DNA of 64,000 bases from JAPOXR01 sp965199765 (GCA_965199765.1 CBDATC010000001.1:806001-870000), one strand, 5' to 3'. Positions 52,442 to 60,926 are shown, numbered from the stretch's first letter. Notes: generated from the letters alone by a model not told the origin. Translations and numbers: made by a program.

Positions 52442-53366
52442 ACTCGCCTCCGTTACGCCGGAACAGATCGGACGGCGGGTCCGAAGTCTGAGCGACCGGG
52501 CAATCGCGTGGATTTTTGTCGCCCCGACAATCGTGCTGCTGCTGGCGATCAACATTTTTCCATTGATCTGGACCATTAATCTCAGCTTCACCAACTACAA
52601 GGCCAACCGCATCGCGCGCGGTTGGGAATATATCGGAACCCGGAACTATGAAAGGATTCTCACCGACAGCGACATTTGGCACAATATGCAGGTTACCGCC
52701 CACTTCCTGGTGTGGACGCTGTTCTTTCAGGTTGTTCTCGGCTTTGCGCTTGCTTGGCTGATCAACCGAAACTTCAAGGGCAATGCATTCTGGACAACCG
52801 TGATCGTTCTTCCCATGATGCTTTCACCCGCTGTGGTCGGAAACTTCTGGACCTTTCTTTACCAGCCGCAGATTGGTCTGTTCAATTACGTTGCAGCTGC
52901 ATTTACCGGCCTCGAACCCACCAGCTTCGAAATGATCGGATCGGTAAAACTGGCTCCCTGGGCCATTGTGATCGTCGACACTTGGATGTGGACTCCATTC
53001 GTAATGCTGATTTGCTTAGCCGGTCTCCGTGCAATCCCAGACTACATCTATGAGGCGGCCGAAATCGACCGGGCTTCGAAATGGCGGCAATTTTGGACGA
53101 TCACGGTTCCGATGACATTGCCGTTTCTGATGCTCGCTGTGCTCTTTCGGGGCATTGAGAATTTTAAAATGTTTGATCTTGTGGTCGAATTGACGTCCGG
53201 CGGCCCCGGTTCGACCACCGAATTGGCCTCGATAAATTTGAAACGCGAAGCTTTTGAGAAATGGCGCACCGGCTACTCCTCGGCGTTTGCGATCATTCTG
53301 TTCGTTACTGTGTTTGGATTAGCGAATATCTATGTCAAAGCCTTGAACAGAGTGAAACGAAGATGA
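52422..53366 (+). CDS. Sugar-type ABC transporter permease (MalF class)
   Basis: Inner-membrane permease of 314 residues with six spans. It begins MSKSFDKLASVTPEQIGRRV, with the first span WIFVAPTIVLLLAINIFPLI. The coupling EAA loop is IPDYIYEAAEIDRASKWRQF. It overlaps the next gene by 4 nt (ATGA). Its partner is the permease that follows, as in all CUT1 importers. Confidence 0.92.
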   Translation: MSKSFDKLASVTPEQIGRRVRSLSDRAIAWIFVAPTIVLLLAINIFPLIWTINLSFTNYKANRIARGWEYIGTRNYERILTDSDIWHNMQVTAHFLVWTLFFQVVLGFALAWLINRNFKGNAFWTTVIVLPMMLSPAVVGNFWTFLYQPQIGLFNYVAAAFTGLEPTSFEMIGSVKLAPWAIVIVDTWMWTPFVMLICLAGLRAIPDYIYEAAEIDRASKWRQFWTITVPMTLPFLMLAVLFRGIENFKMFDLVVELTSGGPGSTTELASINLKREAFEKWRTGYSSAFAIILFVTVFGLANIYVKALNRVKRR

Positions 53367-54301
53367 CCGACGCTGTTAATGCGCCGTCCGCCCGACAAAA
53401 GTGGTTCGCGGCCATCTTGGTCATTCTCTACGCGACCATTACGATGATGCCGTTGGCTTGGATATTTCTGACAGGGTTCAAAAGCCCGCCTGACTCGATA
53501 TCCTACCCTCCCAAAGCCATCTTCAGCCCGACTCTCGAAGGATACGTGAATCTCTTCACCACCCGAACCCGACAGACAACGGAATATCTGCAGGAACTCG
53601 GGCCGCCCTCAACTTGGTATGAAGAAATCGTGCGCCGCCGTGACATGGTCATCGCCGGGCCCTCTAAATTCGGTCAGCGCTTCGTGAACTCGGTGATCAT
53701 CGGTTTCGGTTCGACATTCCTCAGCGTGTTTCTCGGGACTTTGGCCGCATACGCGTTCAGCCGCTTTAAAATTCCACTGAAAGACGATCTGCTTTTTTTC
53801 ATTTTGTCGACCAGAATGATGCCGCCGATCGCCGTCGCGATACCCATATTTCTGATGTACAGAACAATCGGTCTGTCCGACACGCATCTGGGCATGATCC
53901 TGTTATATACCGCGGTCAACATTTCGCTCGCCGTCTGGCTCTTGAAAGGCTTCATTGACGAAATCCCGCGCGAATATGAGGAGGCGGCGCTGATCGACGG
54001 TTACACAAGGCTGCAGGCGTTTCGCAAAGTCGTGCTGCCACAGGCAGCGACCGGAATCGCGTCAACCGCGATTTTCTGTTTGATCTTTTCGTGGAACGAA
54101 TATGCCTTTGCATTGCTGCTGACATCCGGAACGGCACAGACGGCGCCTCCGTTCATTCCGACAATTATCGGTGAAGGTGGACTGGATTGGCCAGCCGTGG
54201 CCGCGGGTGCGACGCTTTTTCTTTTGCCTGTGCTGTTCTTTACCATCGTCCTCAGAAAGCACCTTCTGCGTGGAATCACATTCGGGGCGATACGAAAATG
54301 A
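53363..54301 (+). CDS. Sugar-type ABC transporter permease (MalG class)
   Basis: Inner-membrane permease, 312 residues. First span is about residues 11-35 (FAAILVILYATITMMPLAWI), a large periplasmic loop follows, and the EAA loop is IPREYEEAALIDGYTRLQAF. The start is the ATG at 53363, overlapping the preceding stop (ATGA). Its own stop overlaps the next small gene in the same way. The periplasmic loop around TTEYLQELGPPSTWYEEIVR is longer than in many MalG proteins. Confidence 0.92.
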   Translation: MTDAVNAPSARQKWFAAILVILYATITMMPLAWIFLTGFKSPPDSISYPPKAIFSPTLEGYVNLFTTRTRQTTEYLQELGPPSTWYEEIVRRRDMVIAGPSKFGQRFVNSVIIGFGSTFLSVFLGTLAAYAFSRFKIPLKDDLLFFILSTRMMPPIAVAIPIFLMYRTIGLSDTHLGMILLYTAVNISLAVWLLKGFIDEIPREYEEAALIDGYTRLQAFRKVVLPQAATGIASTAIFCLIFSWNEYAFALLLTSGTAQTAPPFIPTIIGEGGLDWPAVAAGATLFLLPVLFFTIVLRKHLLRGITFGAIRK

Positions 54302-54486
54302 ATGCGTTTTTGAAAGGCTTGCTGCAACTGCGGCGCGACCCTTGGGAGCTGGTGGCGAGTCTGTTGATCGGAGTCGGCGTGGTCATGCTCATGCAGCCCT
54401 ACATGCTGCCGCTCTACACCTATTCATTCGCGGTTATTCTCGCTGGAACCGTTCTGTTCGTCATCGTCAGCCACTTCAAGGAATGA
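54298..54486 (+). CDS. Small membrane protein of the ABC operon
   Basis: 62 residues with two hydrophobic spans (ELVASLLIGVGVVMLMQPYM and SFAVILAGTVLFVIVSHF). It overlaps the permease stop by 4 nt (ATGA) and sits 3 nt before the first ATPase gene. Small membrane proteins at this place also occur in rhizobial glycerol importers (GlpU-like, DUF2160 family), but I cannot assign this one to that family. It may tune transporter assembly. Function unknown. Confidence 0.75.
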   Translation: MNAFLKGLLQLRRDPWELVASLLIGVGVVMLMQPYMLPLYTYSFAVILAGTVLFVIVSHFKE

Positions 54487-54489
54487 GCT

Positions 54490-55593
54490 GTGGTTGAAAT
54501 CACCATCCGCAACATCCGCAAGGAATACGGCTCGTTCGTCGCAGTCCAAAATTCTTCATTCACGATTTCCGACGGCGATTTCTTTATGCTGCTCGGTCCC
54601 TCAGGCTGCGGCAAGACAACGACGCTCCGAATGATCGCCGGATTGGAAATGCCGACATCCGGCCAAATCGTGCTTGGCAACGACGACATCACCCACTGGC
54701 CAGCATCGCAGCGGGACATCGCATTCGTGTTTCAGATGTTTGCTCTCTACCCGCACATGAATGTTTACCGAAACATGGCGTATCCGCTGATCAGCCAAGG
54801 AAAGTCACGTTCAGAAGTCAGACGAAAAGTCCATGCGGCGGCGGAAATGCTGCGCATAACCCATCTCCTAGAAAGCCCTGTCAGCCGTTTATCGGGAGGC
54901 GACAGTCAAAGAGTGGCGCTTGGACGAGCGCTTGTCCGGGAGCCGAAGGCTTTTCTGATGGATGAGCCGCTTGGCGCTCTGGACACCGAATTCCGGGAGC
55001 GCATGGCCGATGAGCTGCGCACTCTGCATGATCGCATGCAAGCGACAACCGTATATGTGACTCACGACCAGCTTGAAGCCATGCAAATGGGTGACAAAAT
55101 CGTGGTGATGAATCACGGTGTCATCGAGCAGATCGGAACGCCCCGGGAGATCTACCAAAATCCAAAGACGATGTTTGTCGCGGATTTCATCGGTTCACCT
55201 CCGATGAACCTGCTGCAATTGAGGGAAGCACCCATAGAGGAGCAGGCAGGCATCCAATTTGCAGGCCCCGCTCAAGAACTCCCGGGGTTGGCCGAGGGAG
55301 CTTTATCCAAGCCGCTTGTCTTGGGAGTGCGGCCGGAACATGTTTGCCTGCGGGATCATGCCCTCTCCGGCTTGCGTGCGCAAATTGAAGCCAGCGAGTA
55401 TTTGGGCACGACCCAAATCGTAACCTGCAAAACCGATCTCGGTCAAATCAGAGCAAGAATTCCGTCTAAAATCAAAGCTGTTGAGGACGAAAACGTTTGG
55501 CTGACCATTGATGCAAACCGTATCTCGCTTTTCGACGCCGAAAGCGGTCAATCGGTACTGAATCGGATTGAAAGCGAAACCCAGGATGGCTGA
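54490..55593 (+). CDS. Sugar-type ABC transporter ATP-binding protein 1
   Basis: UgpC/MalK-class ATPase, 367 residues, start GTG. Walker A is LLGPSGCGKTTTLRMIAG; the signature is LSGGDSQRVALGRAL (GDS where most have GQQ); Walker B is AFLMDEPLGALDTEF; the switch His is in VTHDQLEAM. A C-terminal regulatory TOBE region (about 240-367) is present, with RPEHVCLRDHALS. Its end overlaps the next ATPase gene by 8 nt. With the second ATPase it probably forms a heterodimer. Confidence 0.9.
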   Translation: MVEITIRNIRKEYGSFVAVQNSSFTISDGDFFMLLGPSGCGKTTTLRMIAGLEMPTSGQIVLGNDDITHWPASQRDIAFVFQMFALYPHMNVYRNMAYPLISQGKSRSEVRRKVHAAAEMLRITHLLESPVSRLSGGDSQRVALGRALVREPKAFLMDEPLGALDTEFRERMADELRTLHDRMQATTVYVTHDQLEAMQMGDKIVVMNHGVIEQIGTPREIYQNPKTMFVADFIGSPPMNLLQLREAPIEEQAGIQFAGPAQELPGLAEGALSKPLVLGVRPEHVCLRDHALSGLRAQIEASEYLGTTQIVTCKTDLGQIRARIPSKIKAVEDENVWLTIDANRISLFDAESGQSVLNRIESETQDG

Positions 55594-56614
55594 CGCTGGT
55601 TTCGACAATGTCTCCAAGCGTTTCGGCGGCTTGTCGGCCGTAACCAATCTGACGCTGCATATCCCGGACGCGTCCTTTGTTGTGCTCTTGGGACCGACGG
55701 GAGCCGGCAAAACAACCACTTTGCGGCTCATGGCCGGATTGGAAACCGCCGATGAAGGCAACATTCGGATCGGCGGCATAGATGTGACACGCTGGTCGCC
55801 TCCGGACCGGAATGTAGCGATGGTTTTTCAACACTACTCACTGTACCCGCACTTATCGGTTCGGGATAATCTTGCCTTCCCTCTCCGTTCTCCAAGACTA
55901 GCATTCGACGATTCTGAAGTGGCTGCGCGCGTCCAGGAAATCGCAGCCCTGCTCCGCATTGATCAGAAACTTGACAATCGCGCCACTGAGTTGTCAGGCG
56001 GCGAAATGCAGCGTGTTTCCATTGGGCGGGCACTGGTGCGAAAACCTTCTATTTTTCTTATGGACGAACCTCTTTCTTCCCTTGACGCCAAGCTGCGCGC
56101 CGAATTGCGCGTTGAACTTAAGCGCATTCAAGCGGATGTCGGTGCAACCGTTCTCTATGTGACACACGACCAGGTCGAAGCCATGACAATGGCCACGCAT
56201 GTGGGAGTGCTGCATGAAGGCCGTCTAGTTCAGTATGGCAGCCCACGCGAGGTTTATGAAAATCCTAACAGCATTTATGTTGCCAGTCGTTTGGGACAGC
56301 CCCGCATCAACATTGTGTCTGCCGGCTTGTTTTCAGAACTGAGCCAGCCCACGGCGGCGGCAAGCATCGGATTGCGTCCCGAACATATCCTCATTAATTC
56401 GAACACATCGGCTTCGGTTCAAGGGCGTATTGAAACGATAGAGTATCTCGGCGATCAGATACGTGCTGCAATCCGCATCAAATCCACAAAGATCTCAACG
56501 CTTCTGGATGGTTCCGCTTCATTCCGGGTTGGTCAGGATGTGGACATTCGGCTTGCCAATCCCCTGTTTTTCGATTCTGCCGGAAACCGGATTCAATCCT
56601 TTAAAGACGGCTGA
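55586..56614 (+). CDS. Sugar-type ABC transporter ATP-binding protein 2
   Basis: Second UgpC/MalK-class ATPase, about 342 residues from the ATG at 55586. Walker A is LLGPTGAGKTTTLRLMAG, the signature is LSGGEMQRVSIGRAL, Walker B is IFLMDEPLSSLDAKL, and the switch His is in VTHDQVEAM. The TOBE part has LRPEHILINSNTS. Two different ATPases in one CUT1 operon are unusual but occur in the rhizobial glycerol importer (GlpS/GlpT, established). It lies 4 nt before dhaL. Confidence 0.9.
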   Translation: MADAGFDNVSKRFGGLSAVTNLTLHIPDASFVVLLGPTGAGKTTTLRLMAGLETADEGNIRIGGIDVTRWSPPDRNVAMVFQHYSLYPHLSVRDNLAFPLRSPRLAFDDSEVAARVQEIAALLRIDQKLDNRATELSGGEMQRVSIGRALVRKPSIFLMDEPLSSLDAKLRAELRVELKRIQADVGATVLYVTHDQVEAMTMATHVGVLHEGRLVQYGSPREVYENPNSIYVASRLGQPRINIVSAGLFSELSQPTAAASIGLRPEHILINSNTSASVQGRIETIEYLGDQIRAAIRIKSTKISTLLDGSASFRVGQDVDIRLANPLFFDSAGNRIQSFKDG

Positions 56615-56618
56615 AATC

Positions 56619-57230
56619 ATGACTGAAAACCATTCCGATTTCGTTCGCACGCTGGCTGAACAAGCCCACCGGACCATACATACGCACGCGGCTGAATTAA
56701 CCCAACTTGATCAGGCGATCGGCGACGGCGATCATGGCATCAACCTCTCGCGGGGCTTCGCAGCTGTCGCTGAGATTGCCGGGGAGCTTGAAAACCTGGA
56801 ATTTGGCGAGGCGCTGAATAAAATCGGCATGACACTGATCATGAAAGTCGGCGGCGCTTCGGGTCCTCTCTATGGTTCATTTTTGCTGGCGATGGGCAAA
56901 GCCTCCCCGTCAATGCCTGCGACGAGGCGGCAGCTGGCCGATGCCCTTGATGCTGGGATTCAAGGCATCAAACAACGGGGCAGATCGGATACCGGCTGCA
57001 AAACCATGCTTGATGTGCTTGTGCCTGTTGCTCAATCGGTTCGCTCCGGCGCGAGCGTGTCCGAAATCCGAGCCTGCGCGGTTCAGGCGCTTGAGTCCAC
57101 ACGCGGCATGCTGGCAAAAAAAGGACGCGCAGCCTTTCTCGGAGAGAGATCAATCGGTCATCTGGATCCGGGCGGCCGCTCCTCCTGCCTTTTAATTCAC
57201 ACCATCTGCGATGTCTTGGAGAACTCATGA
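56619..57230 (+). CDS. dhaL: PTS-type dihydroxyacetone kinase ADP-binding subunit DhaL
   Basis: 203-residue ADP/ATP-carrying subunit of the PEP-dependent dihydroxyacetone kinase. DQAIGDGDHGINLSRGF holds the Mg/ADP-binding Asp cluster, and KVGGASGPLYGSF is the nucleotide loop. In the conserved GDKTMLD segment the Asp is Cys here (DTGCKTMLDVLVP). The start at 56619 is 4 nt after the ATPase stop. It overlaps dhaM by 4 nt. The Cys change may lower nucleotide affinity, or it may be tolerated. Confidence 0.92.
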   Translation: MTENHSDFVRTLAEQAHRTIHTHAAELTQLDQAIGDGDHGINLSRGFAAVAEIAGELENLEFGEALNKIGMTLIMKVGGASGPLYGSFLLAMGKASPSMPATRRQLADALDAGIQGIKQRGRSDTGCKTMLDVLVPVAQSVRSGASVSEIRACAVQALESTRGMLAKKGRAAFLGERSIGHLDPGGRSSCLLIHTICDVLENS

Positions 57231-57613
57231 ATCAGAATGTGGCGATCGTAATTGTTTCACACTCCGCAGATGTGGCTCGGGGCGCGGCTGAAATGGCTCT
57301 CCAGATGGTTGGAGACGATGTTCGAATTGCGCATTGCGGCGGTGATCCAGACGGCGGTTTAGGGACCAACGTTGCCGATATCATCACCGCGATCGAGAGT
57401 GTTTGGTCAGAAGCTGGAGTTGCGCTTCTCGTTGACCTCGGAGGCGCGGAAATGAATTCGGAAGTCGCGATTACGCAGCTCGGGGATGATCGAGCTGAGA
57501 AGGTTTTGATCTGTAATGCCTCAATAGTTGAAGGAGCGGTGATGGCAGCAACTGAAGCGGCCTGTGGATCAGATCTTGCGACCGTGCGCGCGACAGCAGA
57601 GGAATTCCGATGA
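57227..57613 (+). CDS. dhaM: DHA kinase phosphotransfer subunit DhaM (EIIA domain only)
   Basis: 128-residue EIIA(Man-like) domain that passes phosphate to DhaL-bound ADP. The active-site His is in VAIVIVSHSADVARGAAEM, and VDLGGAEMNSEVAI fits the family (usual DLGSA). In E. coli DhaM this domain is fused to HPr and an Enzyme I fragment. Here those parts are the two following genes. ATGA overlaps on both sides indicate strict co-translation. Confidence 0.9.
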   Translation: MNQNVAIVIVSHSADVARGAAEMALQMVGDDVRIAHCGGDPDGGLGTNVADIITAIESVWSEAGVALLVDLGGAEMNSEVAITQLGDDRAEKVLICNASIVEGAVMAATEAACGSDLATVRATAEEFR

Positions 57614-57918
57614 TTGAAGAACACTGGTCTCAAGAGAATATCAAAATTTCGGCGAAAGAAGGCCTGCATGCCCGTCCTGCAGTTAAACTCGCCCGCTTGG
57701 CCAAAACATTTGAATCAGAAGTCGAGGTTAAGCTGGACCACTCTTCGAACTGGGCCAATGCCAAATCGCCCAGTGCGGTGATGAAACTGGTCGCCCGCGG
57801 ACAGTCGGTTCTTTCGGTGCGGGCGCGCGGCGAGGATGCGGAAGAAGCGATTTGTGCGATTCGATCGCTGGTCAATGGACGTTTCGGTGACAGCAAGTCA
57901 GCCCAAAAATCTCTGTAG
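57610..57918 (+). CDS. HPr-family phosphocarrier protein
   Basis: 102 residues. The phospho-accepting His is in AKEGLHARPAVKLARLAKTF, and the regulatory-serine region is NAKSPSAVMKLVARGQSV with Ser kept. A short N-terminal extension precedes the fold. It lies between dhaM and Enzyme I in the same operon and should be the dedicated phosphate relay to DhaM. Its 3' end overlaps the Enzyme I gene in another frame by about 44 nt if the ATG at 57875 is used. Confidence 0.9.
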   Translation: MIEEHWSQENIKISAKEGLHARPAVKLARLAKTFESEVEVKLDHSSNWANAKSPSAVMKLVARGQSVLSVRARGEDAEEAICAIRSLVNGRFGDSKSAQKSL

Positions 57919-59515
57919 GCGCGTCTTTAAAGGAAACTCGGCATCCGCTGGCATTGCCATCGGACCCGCTTGGAGACTGTGCGACCAAGCGAAAGACACC
58001 CCCGTGCAAATCGAAGCGTCGCACACGACTTTGGCTGCTCTTGACGATGCCATTGAGAAAGCAAAGCGCGAGCTGGAGCAACTGAGTTCGTCAAGCGAAA
58101 GCCTCGGTGCGGAAATTCTTGCCTTTCAGATTGAGCTTCTCGATGACGAAGACATTGAATCGGCGGTCCGCCAAGCGGCTTTATCCGGCTCTTCCCCTCT
58201 TGAAGCTTGGCGAGCGGAACTTGAATCAACTGCTTCCGTTCTTGAGCTGTCGGGTGATGACTATATGGCGGCGCGAAGCGCTGATGTCAGAGATGTTGCA
58301 GCACGTGTCGCTGCGCATTTATTTGGACGATCGGCAGACACGCCCATTCCTGAACACGCAATAGTCATTGCAGACGACATTCCTCCGTCAAGATTTCTGG
58401 AAATGGATTGGGCGAGGCTTGGCGGCGCAGTGCTGACGCAGGGGACGAAAACCGGGCATGTCGCGATATTGGCCCGCACCCGAGGAATTCCGTTGATCAC
58501 GTCCACGAATCAACCCTTGGACGTCTGCACGGGCGATACCATTCTGCTTGACGCGACGTTCGGAACACTGATCGTTCATCCGAATGCTAAGGATCTACAA
58601 AAAGCGGAGATTCAAAGAAAAACCTCTCGCGAAAGCGCGCGAGCGGCCGCCGAATTCGCGGGCAAACCAGCCGTAACCGCCGACGGCAAACGCATTGAAA
58701 TCCTGATTAATGTCAACACCCCTGCTGACCTTGATGATTTCGATATCACCAACTGCGATGGAATCGGTTTGGTCCGCACTGAATTCCTGTTCGATCACGG
58801 ACTTCCGGACGAGATGCAGCAAACAGAAATCTATTCGGATTTCGTTCGACGCGCCGATGGTCGTCCTGTGACCATCCGCACGCTGGATGCAGGCGGCGAC
58901 AAGCCGATCAGCGGGCTGACGATCGAGGGAGAGTCGAATCCGTTCCTCGGCACTCGCGGCATTCGGCTGTCATTGCATTCTCCAGACACCTTTCAGACCC
59001 AGCTTCGTGCCTTGCTGCGCGCCTCTGTCTTCGGTCCTCTAAAGATCATGCTGCCGATGGTTACAATCCCAAGCGAGGTGGTTTCGGCCCGTCATCATCT
59101 CGAAATCGCTTCACGGCAAGTGGAGGCAAGCGGATTTGAATGTGGCAGGCCAGAACTTGGAATGATGCTTGAAGTGCCGGCCGCAGCAATAACTGCGGGT
59201 AGTTTTGATGTGGAATTTTATTCGATCGGCTCGAACGACTTAATTCAATATGCCACTGCTGCTGCGCGGGACGGCAGCCAGAACGCAGCGTTGCTTGATC
59301 CGCTCAATCCAGCTATTCTCGAGTTGATCAGGCTTTCAGTCATCGCTGCAAATCGCCGGAACGTTTCTATAAGCGTCTGCGGTGACATGGCTGCTACTCC
59401 TGAATGCATTCCGGCGCTGCTTTCGCTCGGGCTGACTTCGCTTTCAGTGCCGCCGCCGCTGATTGGATTCACAAAACTGGCTGTGACGGACTTCAAAGAA
59501 AATGGATTGCCATGA
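57875..59515 (+). CDS. PTS Enzyme I (phosphoenolpyruvate-protein phosphotransferase)
   Basis: About 546 residues, full-length Enzyme I. The phospho-His is in TQGTKTGHVAILARTRGIPL (usual GGxTSHxAI; Gly replaces Ser). The PEP site has RTEFLFDHGLPDEMQQTEIY and TIRTLDAGGDKPI, and the C-terminal Cys motif is VSISVCGDMAATPECIPALL. It takes phosphate from PEP and passes it to the HPr-like protein. Start: ATG at 57875 or GTG at 57887, both inside the HPr gene. It is not fused to HPr or DhaM. Confidence 0.92.
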   Translation: MDVSVTASQPKNLCRRVFKGNSASAGIAIGPAWRLCDQAKDTPVQIEASHTTLAALDDAIEKAKRELEQLSSSSESLGAEILAFQIELLDDEDIESAVRQAALSGSSPLEAWRAELESTASVLELSGDDYMAARSADVRDVAARVAAHLFGRSADTPIPEHAIVIADDIPPSRFLEMDWARLGGAVLTQGTKTGHVAILARTRGIPLITSTNQPLDVCTGDTILLDATFGTLIVHPNAKDLQKAEIQRKTSRESARAAAEFAGKPAVTADGKRIEILINVNTPADLDDFDITNCDGIGLVRTEFLFDHGLPDEMQQTEIYSDFVRRADGRPVTIRTLDAGGDKPISGLTIEGESNPFLGTRGIRLSLHSPDTFQTQLRALLRASVFGPLKIMLPMVTIPSEVVSARHHLEIASRQVEASGFECGRPELGMMLEVPAAAITAGSFDVEFYSIGSNDLIQYATAAARDGSQNAALLDPLNPAILELIRLSVIAANRRNVSISVCGDMAATPECIPALLSLGLTSLSVPPPLIGFTKLAVTDFKENGLP

Positions 59516-59943
59516 CAGGTGTTGATCCGGTTGCCGCCTATAAGCGGGAACTGCGGGAAATCGTAAACCGGCGGCCCTCGGGTATTCGCCGCAGATTGGC
59601 TAACGCCTTCGACACCCATCCCAGTTTTGTATCACAAGTAACCAATCCAAGACTCCGGATTCCTCTGCCTTCACACCATTTGCCTGCGCTTTTTCGTGTT
59701 TGTCATTTCACAACGGACGAAACGGAGCGATTTTTGCAGCTGTATGAGCGCGCTCACCCAGGAGCCAGCGCGAAGCTGCAGAACCAAGAGCAAAACATCA
59801 AAAACGAAGTGCGGATTTCGTTGGCCGCCATTGCAAATCCGGAAGCTCGGATTGAGGCGGAATCAATGATCCGGAATTTTGCAACGCAGATCATAGCGTT
59901 TTCTAATCAGATTTCGTCCGGAGAAAAGGAAAATTCACCATGA
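59512..59943 (+). CDS. Small XRE-like helix-turn-helix protein of the DHA operon
   Basis: 144 residues. The N-terminal half has a Cro/XRE-like helix-turn-helix: YKRELREIVNRRPSGIRRRL, then ANAFDTHPSFVSQVTN and HHLPALFRVCHFTTDETERF. I recall similar proteins (RPSGxRxRLA...SFVSQ...NPxxxxPIP) beside sugar genes in rhizobia. The C-terminal half is helical and acidic. ATGA overlaps on both sides fix its co-translation with Enzyme I and dhaK. It could regulate the operon at the 50896-50915 palindrome, or bind a PTS partner. Both are inferred. Confidence 0.7.
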   Translation: MTGVDPVAAYKRELREIVNRRPSGIRRRLANAFDTHPSFVSQVTNPRLRIPLPSHHLPALFRVCHFTTDETERFLQLYERAHPGASAKLQNQEQNIKNEVRISLAAIANPEARIEAESMIRNFATQIIAFSNQISSGEKENSP

Positions 59944-60926
59944 AAAAACTGATGAACGACGTAGAAGCAATGCTGAGCGAGAGTTTGCGCGGGTTTGGCG
60001 CAGCGCATGACGAAATTGTGCGTGTGTCGCTGGAGCCCAAGGTGGTTTTCAGACGGAATCCACCTTCGAAACCCAAAGTTGTTCTCATTTCAGGCGGAGG
60101 GTCCGGACATGAACCACTTCATGCGGGATATGTTGGTTACGGCATGCTTGATGCGGCTTGCCCTGGCGAAATCTTCACCTCGCCGACACCTGACCAAATG
60201 CTGGCCGCTGCACAAGAAACCGATCTTGACCGCGGCATTCTTTGGATCGTGAAAAATTATTCCGGCGATGTCATGAATTTTGAACTGGCTGCCGAATTAT
60301 TTGAAGGCCGCTGCGCAACCGTGCTGACTAACGATGATGTCGCAGTCGAAAGCTCCCTGCATTCGCAGGGCCGCCGAGGTGTCGCGGCTACAATTGTGGT
60401 AGAGAAAGTCGTCGGAGCGGCAGCTGAACGCGGATTTGATCTGATGGCCTGCAAACAACTCGGTGATCGCGTCAATGCCGCTTCAGGCACGATGGCGATC
60501 GCTCTCACATCTTGCACAGTGCCGGCCGCCGGATCACCGACATTTGAAATCGACGAAAGTGAAATTGAGATCGGGGTCGGAATACACGGCGAACCGGGCC
60601 GACGCCGGCAGGCAATGATGAGCGCGGACCAGATCGCTGCAGAACTGATTGATTCCATTTTTTCTGCAATCGAACCCAGGTCTGATGACAAGCTGCTCCT
60701 GCTCGTAAATGGCATGGGAGGCACTCCGCTCCTTGAGCTCTATCTCCTTTATGATGCCGTCAATAGGCGATGTGCGCAGCGCGGCTTGTCGGTTACGCGT
60801 CGTCTTGTCGGAAATTTTTGCACATCTCTTGAAATGGCGGGAGCTTCAGTCTCGCTGACACGGTTGGATGGGGAAATGTTGGAATTATGGGATGCGCCTG
60901 TGCACACGGCAGCGTTTCGCTGGTAG
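59940..60926 (+). CDS. dhaK: Dihydroxyacetone kinase substrate-binding subunit DhaK
   Basis: 328 residues. The covalent DHA-binding His is in GVGIHGEPGRRRQAM (His218 in E. coli), with the catalytic His in GGGSGHEPLHAGYVGYGM and the Asp in VKNYSGDVMNFELAAELF. All three key residues are present. The operon ends here, with dhaK placed apart from dhaL. The start is the ATG at 59940, overlapping the previous stop. Confidence 0.94.
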   Translation: MKKLMNDVEAMLSESLRGFGAAHDEIVRVSLEPKVVFRRNPPSKPKVVLISGGGSGHEPLHAGYVGYGMLDAACPGEIFTSPTPDQMLAAAQETDLDRGILWIVKNYSGDVMNFELAAELFEGRCATVLTNDDVAVESSLHSQGRRGVAATIVVEKVVGAAAERGFDLMACKQLGDRVNAASGTMAIALTSCTVPAAGSPTFEIDESEIEIGVGIHGEPGRRRQAMMSADQIAAELIDSIFSAIEPRSDDKLLLLVNGMGGTPLLELYLLYDAVNRRCAQRGLSVTRRLVGNFCTSLEMAGASVSLTRLDGEMLELWDAPVHTAAFRW

